Source of the DNA: Ciona savignyi
Lineage: Eukaryota > Chordata > Ascidiacea > Phlebobranchia > Cionidae
Length of the DNA stretch: 64,000 bases
Assembly: GCA_000149265.1 (NCBI GenBank)
Contig: CH002827.1
Span: 54,603 to 118,602 of the forward strand
Reading direction: 5' to 3'
The notes beneath the pieces were generated by a model. That model worked only from the letters and a program-made list of their open reading frames with translations. It made no database searches and was not told where the DNA came from. Each line of letters opens with the position of its first letter. Within the stretch, counting starts at the first letter, position 1. A program made the position numbers and the translations under genes. Below, piece after piece: positions 50,301 through 61,300 of the stretch.

Positions 50301-51069
50301 CCGAGTATATACATCCCTACTTCATTGTTTAGGTAAGCTTTCCTATATATAGCCAATATTTATAGGATTTCTACATATTTTGTACAACAAGAGTACTTTA
50401 AATCCAGACACTTTTACGGATTCCATTTTCTGAGGTAGGATATTCTTTTTTAAAATAGAAAATGCGGGGGATTTATATTTTATCACACAAACAATTGCCA
50501 GATTACCTCGCGCCCACCATGGGATTACCGAAGCTATTGCATTGTGTTGTATGAGATTGCGATCTTCCTTCCGTTTTAGTACAGCCATTAATCAACCAGG
50601 TTCACGCAATATGCCTTGCCCAAGGACAAAACCAACCACCTTGCGATAAGTTTTGATATAACAATCTTTCGGCTGGAAAGGGAAGGACAACTATATTCGG
50701 TCTTCTCATTAGGCAACTTAATAATCCCTACATGCCGTACCGTCGCGTGACCGAATGATTTACTCGACCGTTACCGATTTATATATAAAAAAGTCCATCA
50801 TAGGTTCGAAACCTAGCACAGTAAAACATCGCTTTCATGCAGAAATCTCCATGAATGGAAATCCAAGGAAGATGTCAACTTGTATGGGTAAAATGTACGA
50901 AATGCAAAGCGCTGGGAAAGTTGCTGTAACGACTCCACTATACAAAGGCGGCGACCCCAATGAAGGGCCAAACTTAACACCGATGTGGATGTATCTACGA
51001 GATTGGTTTAAGGGAGAAGGAATACCAACTTTCACCACAAGTGGGCACTCCCGGCCGCAATTTTGTTAA
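35390..51069 (+). CDS. Secreted TSP1-VioB/RebD-like ferritin-type synthase, copy 1
   Basis: Exons: 35390-35447, 35856-36002, 40888-41039, 41204-41360, 42234-42378, 43107-43238, 43527-43683, 44090-44310, 44965-45205, 45419-45571, 46043-46189, 46400-46713, 47109-47273, 47889-48080, 48467-48602, 48977-49150, 49355-49413, 49633-50332, 50843-51069 (TAA). About 1224 residues. Residues 1-19 are a signal peptide. Residues 20-68 are a TSP1 repeat (CGPWSLCSASCGSG). From about 70 the chain matches VioB-type synthases: LDWPRIHFFGRF, NPMGNGHFYF, SSFGRPL-like TSFGRPLQNA, then the ferritin-like block IELYTIPPYMTAMFS (Glu about 766), TEEMLHLVLNANVLNSIGG (about 797-815), YEGEGGSP and SHYIKFREM. Known bacterial relatives couple two indole-3-pyruvate imines. 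Secretion and the TSP1 fusion are not typical of them, so the substrate here is unknown. Exon 16 (48977-49150) needs two 1-nt corrections to match copy 2 and the downstream phase. Intron 11 uses a GC donor (46190). Confidence 0.82.
36271..36743 (-). repeat. LTR (3' LTR of the antisense element)
   Basis: 473 bp, begins tgtaacttcccgac and ends aaatcttaca. Nearly identical to 40163-40639; the visible differences are short indels (for example gtcctattc against gtcctttattc). A G/C-homopolymer polypurine tract abuts its inner edge. Confidence 0.92.
36903..37247 (-). CDS. BEL/Pao pol C-terminal fragment (DUF5641 type)
   Basis: A 114-codon open frame with the pattern expected for the domain that follows integrase in BEL/Pao polyproteins: WxxxYLRTI...RQKWH, then KIGDVVFLVDNTTPRSQWFI, GRI...VYPDSHGVVRNV and a final RPIHKL. 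It has no initiation context of its own, being the tail of an interrupted polyprotein. It is annotated for identity only. Confidence 0.8.
   Translation of the reverse strand: MNPSSELPPTLTNERQSYARRRWCYVLHLANRIWARWSGEYLRTIIARQKWHNRKENVKIGDVVFLVDNTTPRSQWFIGRITSVYPDSHGVVRNVLVKARDTEFKRPIHKLCII
37268..37507 (-). pseudogene. BEL/Pao integrase C-terminal remnant
   Basis: The frame contains PSASHMGEAWERMIRYVRRI, the conserved end of BEL/Pao integrases (usually PPxASHMGGxWERxIR). It joins almost directly to the end of the gag/protease frame at 37546, so about 3 kb of pol expected between them is missing. Frame breaks separate it from the DUF5641 segment. Confidence 0.75.
37546..39303 (-). CDS. BEL/Pao gag-protease ORF, truncated at start of RT
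   Basis: 585 codons. The N-terminal half is Lys/Arg/Glu/Ala-rich and coiled-coil-like (about residues 60-190), consistent with a Gag-type region. The middle resembles the retropepsin-like DUF1758 peptidase of BEL/Pao elements (YAFIDQSSTTTLC, later KLLIGANVPRVF and TRLGWSLLGP). The usual DSG is DQS here, so activity is doubtful. The end enters the first RT segment (YELPLPLRHDYDILPDN) and then stops at the internal deletion. Confidence 0.75.
   Translation of the reverse strand: MKIPKTLNCLKQLYVDAERLMLSPVGRTSLRKLIPIIDRVFDELMDLCVNFPEDQPLEDVYISRTQLKSQKREFDTHVRQWLNKTELQLARTNRDTSSTISTANFIRSERRKSQIRLKLAELAYKQAMDRLFETRKRAKEQTDRAAERTRVAAKEANQKARESIEAERVANKKQPEFEYAKAVSKAREDKEIPEAVDLTSPTLKPTVIAAATTNNRTTVRPSLTDARSNLIVHKKSVAELTSPRQVQNTVPVSRRHEPPPRVYKPERIEISAAVEIDKCCTSINTAKVYINVVPGKIRYAYKEAATYAFIDQSSTTTLCEESIVSSPNSAGNSRCITLETLTSSRVLDTVSLALSAQPEEGEDCINHPDVVAVDEIYKKPNVLYDPQALQRHRHLQGEKIPQIEDGSVKLLIGANVPRVFRVESMRSGNGRCPDAVKTRLGWSLLGPCGDKSRSNCKASVMFLKDENDLKPMIDDLDDLNDSFLRFPTSIEDRRAHDLMKGSVKFVHYELPLPLRHDYDILPDNGAMAMGRLKVLAKRLVQNSNIKQKYVEQVNNMMTKCYSEKVPYDEIVTDRRIWYLQHPTSD
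39350..40090. repeat. 13-bp minisatellite within the retroelement
   Basis: About 55 tandem units of a 13-mer (cgggaatcggcaa with gtc/gac variants), with units segregating into blocks: ggcaa/ggcga types at 39350-39600 and 39640-39840, and gtcaa types at 39600-39640 and 39845-39990. It lies between the 5' LTR and the gag-type ORF of the minus-strand element. A 13-bp period keeps all frames open and creates spurious long ORFs on both strands. Confidence 0.95.
40163..40639 (-). repeat. LTR (5' LTR of the antisense element)
   Basis: 477 bp, same termini as 36271-36743. Followed by the target duplication gtaag (40640-40644). No convincing tRNA primer-binding site was recognised next to its inner edge. 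Confidence 0.92.
41535..41640 (+). repeat. tRNA-Ser/Leu-like SINE (family B) fragment
   Basis: Shows 'tgtgaccgaatgattaacgcg' style A-box sequence, 'aaaaacggctcaatgatgagg' and a B-box-like cataacgggtttgaaacttag. It is diverged and lies in intron 4 of synthase copy 1. Confidence 0.5.
45745..45990 (+). repeat. tRNA-derived SINE (family A)
   Basis: Body motifs: ggttgcagcaggtttgc, gtgtccttgggcaggcac, cacgatagcccgaaggtgag-like and attcacaagaataaacataaatatcc (in parts). It is in intron 10 of synthase copy 1. Confidence 0.65.
50485..50680 (-). repeat. tRNA-derived SINE (family A), antisense
   Basis: Reverse complement of the family A body (gccagattacctcgcgccc, gaagctattgcattgtgttg, tgccttgcccaaggacaaa). 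It is in intron 18 of synthase copy 1. Confidence 0.65.
50734..50826 (+). repeat. tRNA-Ser/Leu-like SINE (family B)
   Basis: Head gtcgcgtgaccgaatgattt, then 'tatataaaaaagtccatcat' and B box aggttcgaaacctagc. It ends about 16 nt before the splice acceptor of the last exon of copy 1. Confidence 0.65.
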
Positions 51070-51231
51070 CTCAGCCACTTCGTGAATCCGACTCAGTAAC
51101 CAGTTTTGTTATAATCCTCCAACATAATTTCCGACCATCTTTTCTTTGAAACCGGGCAGTGCGAGGATTTTACAGCAGTGGTATGTATGCATTATCGTCG
51201 TTTTATATTTACCTGCGGATACCAAAGTGCA

Positions 51232-51237
51232 AATAAA
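51232..51237 (+). terminator. Polyadenylation signal of synthase copy 1
   Basis: AATAAA located 163 nt after the TAA of copy 1, in an otherwise ordinary 3' UTR. Canonical hexamer; the use of this site is inferred from position. Confidence 0.55.
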
Positions 51238-52368
51238 GATTTTTACCAACCGAACATTTTATTTCTTGGACTTTTTAAATATATTAATAATAATAAACAA
51301 AAATTTTATCTCAGTTCATGGCTTTAATAGAATGTTGGGAATAATACAAACCATTGTACGAGGACAATGAAGCAATTCAGGAATTGCAGCATTTTATATT
51401 GAGGAAATGAAACAGAAGCCATCAGCTGTAACGATTTCACAGGCGTTGCCAACTATGTATGAATCTAGCCTTTCGTTAACACATCTGACATAAGACTTCG
51501 TTCATATGTCTTATTGTTTATGCAAAGGGTCGGTCTGAATGTTTATGTTATGATACGTAGACAGGGTTTTATTTACATTGCAAACCAAGTGTCACTTGTA
51601 TCCTTGCGTAAAGATGTGTTAAAGTTTATCGTCTGATTTCTTGTAAAAGTAGTGTTGACTAATTTTTCTGGTTCACTCGTGTACAAATTTATATAACGAA
51701 GCTACATCTTCTACACGTCTTGTTGATGTAGATATAACTCATTAGATTTTTTACATTTAGTGTTGTTCTGGTTGATCCAAACACATAAGCGCCTGGAAAT
51801 CGGCTATGTTTGAATATACAATGTTGTAGATTCCGGTTCTACTTTATTTTACATTTTATGCAAAACTGGCGCAATAGCGCATACGCAGATCGACAATATA
51901 GAGTACCGCCCTGGTAGGATACGATTTTGTGAATGTAAACGGGAACTAATTTCCTACACTACAGTGTTGCCATCTGGACCTGGTTAAACCTGAAAACGGA
52001 TTTAAAAAACAGTTTAATACGTGTGTTAAAAAAATGTTATTCTAACGTGATCTTGGTTGCGTTATCTACAATATTAACGATTTCCCAATTTACTGTTCGG
52101 CGTATCATATTTTTAAATTTTCGAGGGTTTACCAATCTGTTTTCCGGAATAAATTAGAATCCCTTTTTCAATAGGAAATCTCCCATAATAGAGTAATGTG
52201 CAAAGGGCCCATCAAAACTCTATGCTAAGCAGAGTTTCATTCGTATCTGAGTTTCGTTGGGAATTGTACGTAGAACAGTCACCCGAACCAGTGGATATAA
52301 AGCTCCATTTAAGCAGAAATGAAACGGTGGGCGGTGTTGAAACTCATAAAACAAAACAACTAATACAG
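51238..52368. other. Short intergenic spacer between the tandem synthase genes
   Basis: About 1.1 kb with no exon or clear repeat. It must hold the 3' end region of copy 1 and the promoter and 5' UTR of copy 2; no specific element was identified. Confidence 0.5.
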
Positions 52369-55300
52369 ATGGAGTTACGACCTATCTTTATACAACTATG
52401 GTTGCTTATTCTTAGTTTGCAGAATACACAAGGTTTTTCAGGTAAATTGTATACTAGAATTTATAGAACAATATGTAAATTTTACCAGTACATATAGTTA
52501 CTGCCTGTCAGCCGTATTTAAATTACCTTAAAGTGTATTAATACAGAAAGTGTACTGGCAGCCGTGCTCAACTTGCTTATTTTACGCTTTAAATTATTTT
52601 TTATCCGTTTTGGTTCAACCAGTTCAGTCCGACCGATTAGCTTGGTGGGTTACTTTGTGCCAAATGGTTGCAGGTTCAAAACTTTTCGCTACCTAGTCGG
52701 GCGAGCCCTTGAGCAACGCACTTAAAAAACATTACTTAAACCTATTGGAATGATGGGTTCAACCAAAATAAAGAAACTGCCATAGCTCCGGTAACGCCCA
52801 AACCCGATGGTGGGCGCGAGCTGTTGGTTCCCATTCACGGGGATGAACCTGAATATCCTATCTTATTCTTGGCAGTTTGGACAAAATGGAGCGATTGGAG
52901 TTCTTGCAGCAAAACATGCGGAGAAGGCATGCGTAGTCGCGAACGGATTTGCCTCCGAATTGGAACTGACAGATGTGTCGGATCGAGGCTTGAATTTGGG
53001 AGATGTTACGAAAAGCTTTGCACATGTAGGTGGCCTTATAGTTGTTAAGAGTAATTTACTTCTTTTGACCATGTAGGCCAGAGTAATTTTTGTACCAATC
53101 TAGTTTTGAACCCATGATAGCCAATATCATTTTTGTATGGGAGTGCATATATATGTGTATCTCGGTTCGGGTGAAGTTTAAAAGTAAAGGCTAAAATCCG
53201 TAGATCAATGATATCCCATTAATCAAACTGGATTAACCATGGACACGATCTGTCAAAAAATATTTATACTTTTTTATTATTTTTATTCGAAAAGGACGTA
53301 CATGATGTTAATCTAGATACAATCGGGTAATACTAGCTTAAGTACGCTCACGCCTATACAACAATATGTCCGCCCTCGTGGGATCGAGTAATACAATACA
53401 TTGCATACAATATACACAAAATAATCGTGTAGAATTTATGGCAGCTGTTCTAGCATGTTGAAACAGCGTCTCACATGCTTGTTTAATTGTTTTAATAATT
53501 GCTTTCCGGAATGTAATTTAACAAGTAATTCTTTGCTTGTGAACAGTAAAGATTCCTTAGAACAGTTAAATCGTTATCCATGTCAGCTTTGTACTTGTCC
53601 CACAGACACCACGTAACCGAGTGATGTATCATAGCGCATATAGCGCAGGTTGTATATCATCAAAGAGCCGCCCCATCCAGCGGACGATCAAGTTGTAAAA
53701 AGTTTTATGAAGAAACATAAATAAGGCGAAATCCATACTTCCATAAACCCAGCATTTAATTCTATGAAATAGTCCAGCCTGCTTGATTTAATTCGAGTTG
53801 TTTGATCTCGCAAACAGTGTGATAATCCTTAACTGTTTTTTTAACGGAATTAATTTCGAACCATTTTTTTAACGGAATTAATTTCGAATATGGTGCGATT
53901 ATTGCTATTAAGGCCGTTTTTTTGTAAACAAATCTCCATATGCATTGGTCGCGCCCACACAACCGTAAACCCGTTTTAATATTTTAATCGACAGCTTATC
54001 TCGATTGGCCCCGGATCCATTTTAGTGGACATTTTGATGTTGACACACCAACCACCAATAACTACCGATGTTTCTTTAACAACCAGCACTTCTGTCCATA
54101 CTGCAACACTATTCGAAATCCGTACAGTACCCACATCAAGGAATCAGTAAGTTAATTTCATTGAAGAACCGTGAAAATGCAGAATTAGAAAACTAAAAAC
54201 AGGTATCGAAGCTATTTGCCCTTGTATTGAATTTTTTTTATTATCTTGCTAAAGTTTCAACCCATTAACAAGACCATTTTATATTTAATTTGGTTTATGA
54301 ACCGGTAACGTTAACCATTCAGACATCCGATGTTAAAATTTATATTCGAATACTTTACGTATTTAGAATCACACCATGTACAAGTATAAAGCAGACAGTA
54401 ATGCCCCTAACCCCATGGGAAACGGCCATTTCTATTTTTACGAAACAAAAGTGAAATCCGCGTGCTGGGATAAGGCGTCACATTGCACAGTAAAAGACCC
54501 AATTGTTACAAGAGCAGTACAAGGTAAGATATAAGCTTATTAACAACTCGTTGGTGGCGACAAAGTTTTCTGATGGTTATCCAATTCGTCCACGGCGTAT
54601 GTTATCTTATTTATATCGGGCTAAGGTTCGAACCTATGAATGGCTGTCCCAAAAAGCATTTTTGTACGCATCCGATAAAGTACCAATTTAAAATATATAT
54701 ATTAATATTCTATATCGTAATTTAAACACGATTGTCACTATAGGAGTTTCGCCTGGAAGAATGGTGGATTTGGATGTGGACTGGCAGCTTTCACCAGAAG
54801 TTGTTGGCTTTTCCATTCACATTCCCGGTGTTTTCACAGCTCGAATGTTGCCCGGAGTGTCGAGTCAATTAACTAACCGAGTCGCTTCAGGGTAAGCAGA
54901 GTGTTACAGTCCAGCAAAATAACTTGGGTGGTTAGTGTTGCAAATTGAAAACTGGTCGCTAGCTTGTCTCAAGGTACTTAGCGCATATTGTCTGAACTCT
55001 GTGGATTAATGAGTTCTTACAAATTTAAACTAACATATTAGTTATGTTATAGCACCGGTTACCTGACGGTGGTCGCAAAGCCATTTGACGATTGCTCGTG
55101 TTCAGCAATCCCTGCGTTTTTTAAGTCACGGGGATAAAAACAAATACTCCATTGTACGAGTGTGTCCTAATGATTAACGCGACAGATACATATTATACAA
55201 ACTTACATACAAAAACGGTCTTATCAACGAGCCCCTCCTGGGTTTAAAAGCTAAGCAGGGTAACAAATAAAACAAAAAAATGCTCTAGCCCTATTATAAC

Positions 55301-58300
55301 TGTACGGATCTAATGGCTTTCCGTGTTGTACAGCGGTTCGGCTGCAGGTGATATGAATTCACTGTCAGTAGTGAAAAGCAAACTGGATAAAGTCGAATGG
55401 ATTGATCCGTACTTCAAACGCAAATTTAAAAACGCAACTTCATTATCCATCTCGTTCATACTTGATATTTTGTAAGTACATATCTAATAAATGCCTGTTT
55501 TCGATTATAAATTACTAGTAATTAAATAAACAGTCAACTGTGTAGCACTATAGAAAAATTCCCGGTGTCGAATTTCAATGTAGTCAGAACACCAGTTTCA
55601 TTTTGAATCGTATTTATGGGACTATTGCACCAATTCTAAATTTTCATTATTAGGTCCTAACGGCCACGTATGTTTGTTGTTTTCTAATATTATATCATAC
55701 ATAACTGGCGTGTTTTAACTGCTGTAATTTTGCCGGTTTTACTGCTTGTGTTTTTTTCTCACACATTTCCTCATTACTCTAACGCAGGATAAAAAAAATT
55801 AAAAAAAACTAAAATCTTTTTGGTTTCAAGCTCCTACGGTTGTACTTGTGGTCGACTCTCTGGAACCATAGGTATGACTTCGATGGATGACCCGGTGAAT
55901 AGTTTCGGAGCCAGGGTGATGAGGCCAATTACGCCCTCTGAGCACAGCGAGGCACCTATTAATCTTGACATCGACTCAAAGGTATAATTGTTTGTACTAT
56001 CTTTGTGTGTTGGTTTCATTTGTGTATATAAAGTGGATATACTTCGGCAAGCATAGTTCCAACATTACTTTGCTATAAATCGGACTGGTTCGGTCTCATG
56101 ACTGAGTTTCGATGGCCGAAAGGTACGCACAACCCATTCTTATAACGATTGCTATATAAAAAAAACGGTCTTGACGATCCAATAATGGGTTTGAAACTTA
56201 AGTACATTACAAAAACTGATTCCAGGGAAAATATAATAAGTTTGGAAATATCTGTATATTAAGAATTCCCTTACAGACTTAGATTTTCAGTAACCAATTT
56301 GGAATCTAACGTAATAACTTTTTTTCCGTAATACCCAAATCAAAATAAATTTAAACCGATTTGCAATAAAAAAATATTTTCAGATGCTTTTAGTCGACTT
56401 ATCGAGCAGCATAAAAAGTGACGCGGTAGGGTTGTTTCGAAAGGGTAATTTGCGCAACGTGGACATTGTATTTTTCCCTGACGTTGCTAAAGAGCTTTGC
56501 CAAACTCGCGGATTTGACTGTTGTGTGAGATCAGTTACATGTAGCGGAAGAAAAGGCTTTCTTCTCACACTTGGAGGAGCACTTAACTTTGTACAACGTT
56601 CCGAATCATGGTAAGTGGGATATTACGGTCGTGTGGCCAAATGGTTAACGCGACCGATACATATACCAACTCTTATACAAAATAACGGTCCTAGTGACGA
56701 GCCCATAATGGGTTCGAAACTTGGCTCGGTAAAAAAAAGTAAGTGTAATCTTTGTGAAACGGCCGTATAACCGAATGGTTAACGATCGATTTATATACAG
56801 CACGTGGTCTAATAATCAGTGCAACCAATTCATGAACAGAATCTTTGGAGGAAATATTAGCGCGACCGATTCATATACCGAATTCTGTACAAAACAGTAT
56901 TAGTGATAGGGCCATCATTGGTTCGAAACTTATTTAGGTAGAAAATGAGACATTCCTGATCGAGGGATATGTGGTTGGTTGGCAATATCAATTTACAGAC
57001 AGGACTATAGTTTAAAAATTATAGTTATTAAAACCTATTGGATATAATAACAGGATTGCCATTATTTGATTCCGTGAATTTTTCTGTCGTTCGCCAGATC
57101 TGTTTCCTGTCACCAACGTCATTCGTGTTCATTGCAACGTTCATTACGATTGAAGCGATTCTGGATTGACTTATTGATAAAAAACAACAGATTAACGCGA
57201 CCGATTCATATTAGCGTTCCGCATGTTAACAAATGTCTATTTGATGAGCCCATCATGGGTCTAAAACTTAACCTGATAAAAATCGTTTTTTTTGGTTAAA
57301 AATGTGTTAAAATACCTCAAAAACTAATTTCTAGCCAATTTTATTTCTTTTATGCAATATTATTTTGCTGTGATTGTCATAGTCCCCTTATAGTGCGACA
57401 AACATATAGCTAGTTAAACAAGCTTAAGTTCAGATTTCGGATCATCTAACAATTCGTAATTTCGCATGCTGCACAGGTATTCAGATTACGGCGGTGTCGT
57501 TCAAATATCACTGAAATGGGCCGATGTGAGCATCCTGAACCTTTTAGCCAGGAGCAGGATTGGTTTCGTAGACAGGACTGCGGTCGGTGGCAACGAAGTT
57601 GCTCAATCCTCACCCACTGTATATTCAAAATGTGGTCTTTTTCCCGAGCTGTGTAATTGCGAACCGGACACAAATCCTGGGAAATGCAAAGTGATCAGTG
57701 TTGAAGCGGGTTTTGGGGTGAACTTCAAGGTAAGTATTGGATTTTGTCCCGCTAATTAGCTTGGTGGGTTAGTGCGGCGCAGGTTAGCTAAATGAATGTG
57801 GATTTAAAACTGGTCGATTGTATGTAGGTTATGCCCTTTAATATGTCATGTAGACCGACGATTGCCCGTGTGATGACGCTCCCCTACATAATCGCAAGGT
57901 AATCTGACGCATTTTATAACGCTACCTTCCTCTTCCAATTTACTGGTATAAAACCCCTTATCGAGGTGTGAATGTTTGATTTACCGGTATTTTTTCGGCG
58001 ATTGGTTGTAAAAGGTAATTTTTTAATCTAGCAGACCTTACAGAGTCTTTCAGAAAAATGATTAATTGATATTCTGGGTTCCAGCATTAGGTGTATGCGC
58101 AGTTGTCTTTAAACTTTATATGTTAAGGGTAGGTTAGGATATTTGTTTAAATCTCCGTGAATGGAAAAACCAATGGGGGTAAACACACGGGCTATCGCTA
58201 GATTACCTCGCGCCCAGCGTCGGGTTACCGGAGCTATTGCAGTGTATTGCGTACGATTCAGACGTTCCTTCAATTTGATAAAAAAAAAACATTATTCCAC

Positions 58301-61300
58301 TAGGTTTAAGCAATGTCCGTGCCTTGGGGACACAACCTAATAGCTTGCGGCCATTTGCGACACTGCAACCCTTACTGAACGGCAACGCATTAAAGGGCTC
58401 CACACGCATATAGCGTTTCGCGTCAAAACCTCGCGTCTGCCGTAAAACTCCTTGCGTCGGGTCATGTACACACTCGCGCCAGACACTTCAGAGTTGAAAA
58501 TGTTGCAACTTTAGCGCAAGCCGCCGTAGATAGGAAAATAAAAGAGACGCCGTTCCTAAGTTGATTATTTAAATAAAAATCACAGGTAGACCAGAGAATA
58601 AGTAAATGAAAATGATTTAAGTACAGCATTAAAACAATTATTTGTATAGTAGGTTTTAAATATCTTTTAAACTAAGTTTTAATACCTGGACTTTAATTTT
58701 TACATTAATTTTCCCTGTACATATTACCAACAACGCTATTATAGTTGCTTCTTCATTCAGTGAAAATAAAGTGAAGATTTTGGACATTTTCCTTTTTCTA
58801 TTTCGTTTTCTTCTCGTGAACACAATCGTTTTAATGACCAGTTAACAAAATCACGTGGGAATGCAATACGTCATCATAAACGCGAGTGTGTGTGCATGGT
58901 CTCGTATCTCCCTCGAAACACAACGACTAAAGAGAATGATGACGAGACGCGAGAAACTCGAAGGATTGCGTAAAACGCTAAATGTGTGTGAAGCCCTTAA
59001 CCCACCAAGCTAATCAGTAGCAATTATACTATGCAGCCACTGGGGAGATTTACACAGCGCAAAGCAGTTGGAGAAACATGGAAGCTTCCGGTGCAAGTTT
59101 CTTCTTTCGGTCGACCATTGAAAGGCGCAAAATTGGAAATAAGGAATATAAAGAAATCTAAAACAGTTGTTGAATGCAACACAGAAAAAGTAAGCAATTC
59201 TTGAATTATGCAAATCTACATTTTGCCTGATATTTTCACCGCAGAATCCCTGCAGTATGTACGTCTCCACACCTCAAAATGCATTGGACTTTGGGAAGCC
59301 AGAGCTCTCGGACATAAACGGAATTTCAAAGGTTAAAATCGACGTTGTTCGTAATCCGGGATTTCCCAGGAAGTGTGGATTGGACGGTCAGGTAATAGTC
59401 AGTCTCTATTTAACAAAACCTTTTATCACCACAGAATTTTAAAATTAACGCTTTTTTCTTAATATTGCAAATTGAATCAGTTAAAGATGTTTAGCAACAG
59501 TACAACACTAATATTTTATTTTTAACCTAAAGAATAACGTTGTTTTATCTTACTTTTATATTTTAAAGTAAGTCAATCGCATGGGAGTAAATAGTATAAT
59601 AATTTAGTGGTAGCTCAATCGTATCGTGTTGGATTGTTATAAAAAGGGTTATTGGACAAATACCAGTTGGTAACTACTTGATTTATATTGGGNNNNNNNN
59701 NNNNNNNNNNNNNNNNNNNNNNNNNNNNNNNNNNNNNNNNNNNNNNNNNNNNNNNNNNNNNNNNNNNNNNNNNNNNNNNNNNNNNNNNNNNNACAGCTAG
59801 CGACCAGTACAGAAACAGCAACCTAAACCGCCAGACCAGCCGGTCGGTACATCATTGTAACGAATTATTTGTTGGGTTAATATGTCTCCTGGCAACCGAA
59901 AGGTGGCAGATTCAAAAAGGACCCCTGGTTCTTCGATTGTGTCCCTAAACGCTCAAACCCAGTAGAGTAATGGGTTGTACGAACACTTTCAGCACATCTT
60001 AATTATATACAACACACTGCAATAGCTTAGGTAACCTGATGGTAGGCACGAGATAACTGTGTCTGTGTGATAGCCCCCCGCTTCCCATAACCGTGATAAA
60101 CAACCGTACCCTATCCAGTGCGGTTATGTGGCCGAATGGTAAACGCGACCGAGTTATACCAATTCACCATCACATCTTAGTACTGAAACTCCCTTAAGAT
60201 TTACCTCCTGGGATTGTTCTTTGATTACTCTTCACCGGCCGGGGTTGAAATCAAATTGGCCGAAGGAGGAATGTTTTATAGCGCTGGTGGTCTTGGCGAG
60301 AAACAATGTCATATCCAGGGTGCCTACTCAGCTCTGGGCACCACTTTAAAGGTGTACGGGTAAGTATTCGAAAAACATTTGTTATTGTTGTTGTTTAATT
60401 TTTACCGGGTCTAATTTTTACCTGGCTTTCTATTTCTATTTCTATGATACCTCGCTTGGTATCTAAGTTTCGAAGTCACAATGGACCCGTAACTACATAA
60501 ATAGATCCGAAGTGCTAACCATTCCTGCAATTTATCATTTTTATCTGGCTTGGCTTCGAACACACAACTGACTCGTCATCAAGACCGTTTCAGCGTATAT
60601 TAATATACGTTGATTGATAAATACAAGTGAGGTTTAAATTGAGTTAAATCAGTGGTTTTTACCCGGAAAGGAATTCCTCCTTAGGGGATTTCAGGATTTA
60701 AGTTTGTGCATTTTATACTTAGTGTTATATAACACTATGTCGATTTTTTAAATTTTTGATTAATGACATTTGTTATTATTACGTAGTCCTACTTTTAAAC
60801 CTATAGGCCCATATTCGTAACACTAAAGTGGTTTAGCAGATATATTATGCAGTTCAAATAAATGCATCTCTGAATATATATATATATGCATTTCCTTATT
60901 TCGTCTAGTAGTGACTTAACCATTCAACCTCACGACTGTTCAAAAACATCTTAGCGATGTATTTTTGTCTAATAACACCACACAACATGTGTAACTTTTA
61001 TACTACAATTTTCGGCAATATAGCTTGTTGGCTTAATGCGTTTTGACATGTATTCTTGTCTTCTAAGATCATTGCCAGCTTCAACAATGCAACAGACTTG
61101 TCCAACTTGGATGGATGATATTCTTCCAATATTTCAATTTTACGCCAACACAGTTCCAGTCATGTCAAAAGAACATATCATTGATTTACGAAACGCCAAT
61201 GACGTCAGGTGATTAAATCTAGATGTAGAGGCCTCTACAATGTTGCCTAAAAAGTGCCTGAAACTGGTATTTTTTTATTTATAACTAGACAAATGTACGT

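Noticed and set aside
56624..56738. Candidate tRNA gene (A and B boxes)
   Set aside because: No complete cloverleaf with acceptor-stem pairing. The sequence continues into a conserved non-tRNA body and recurs many times, so it is a SINE.
59615..59948. Open frames crossing the N gap
   Set aside because: Their length comes from undetermined bases; the flanking sequence is intron and SINE.
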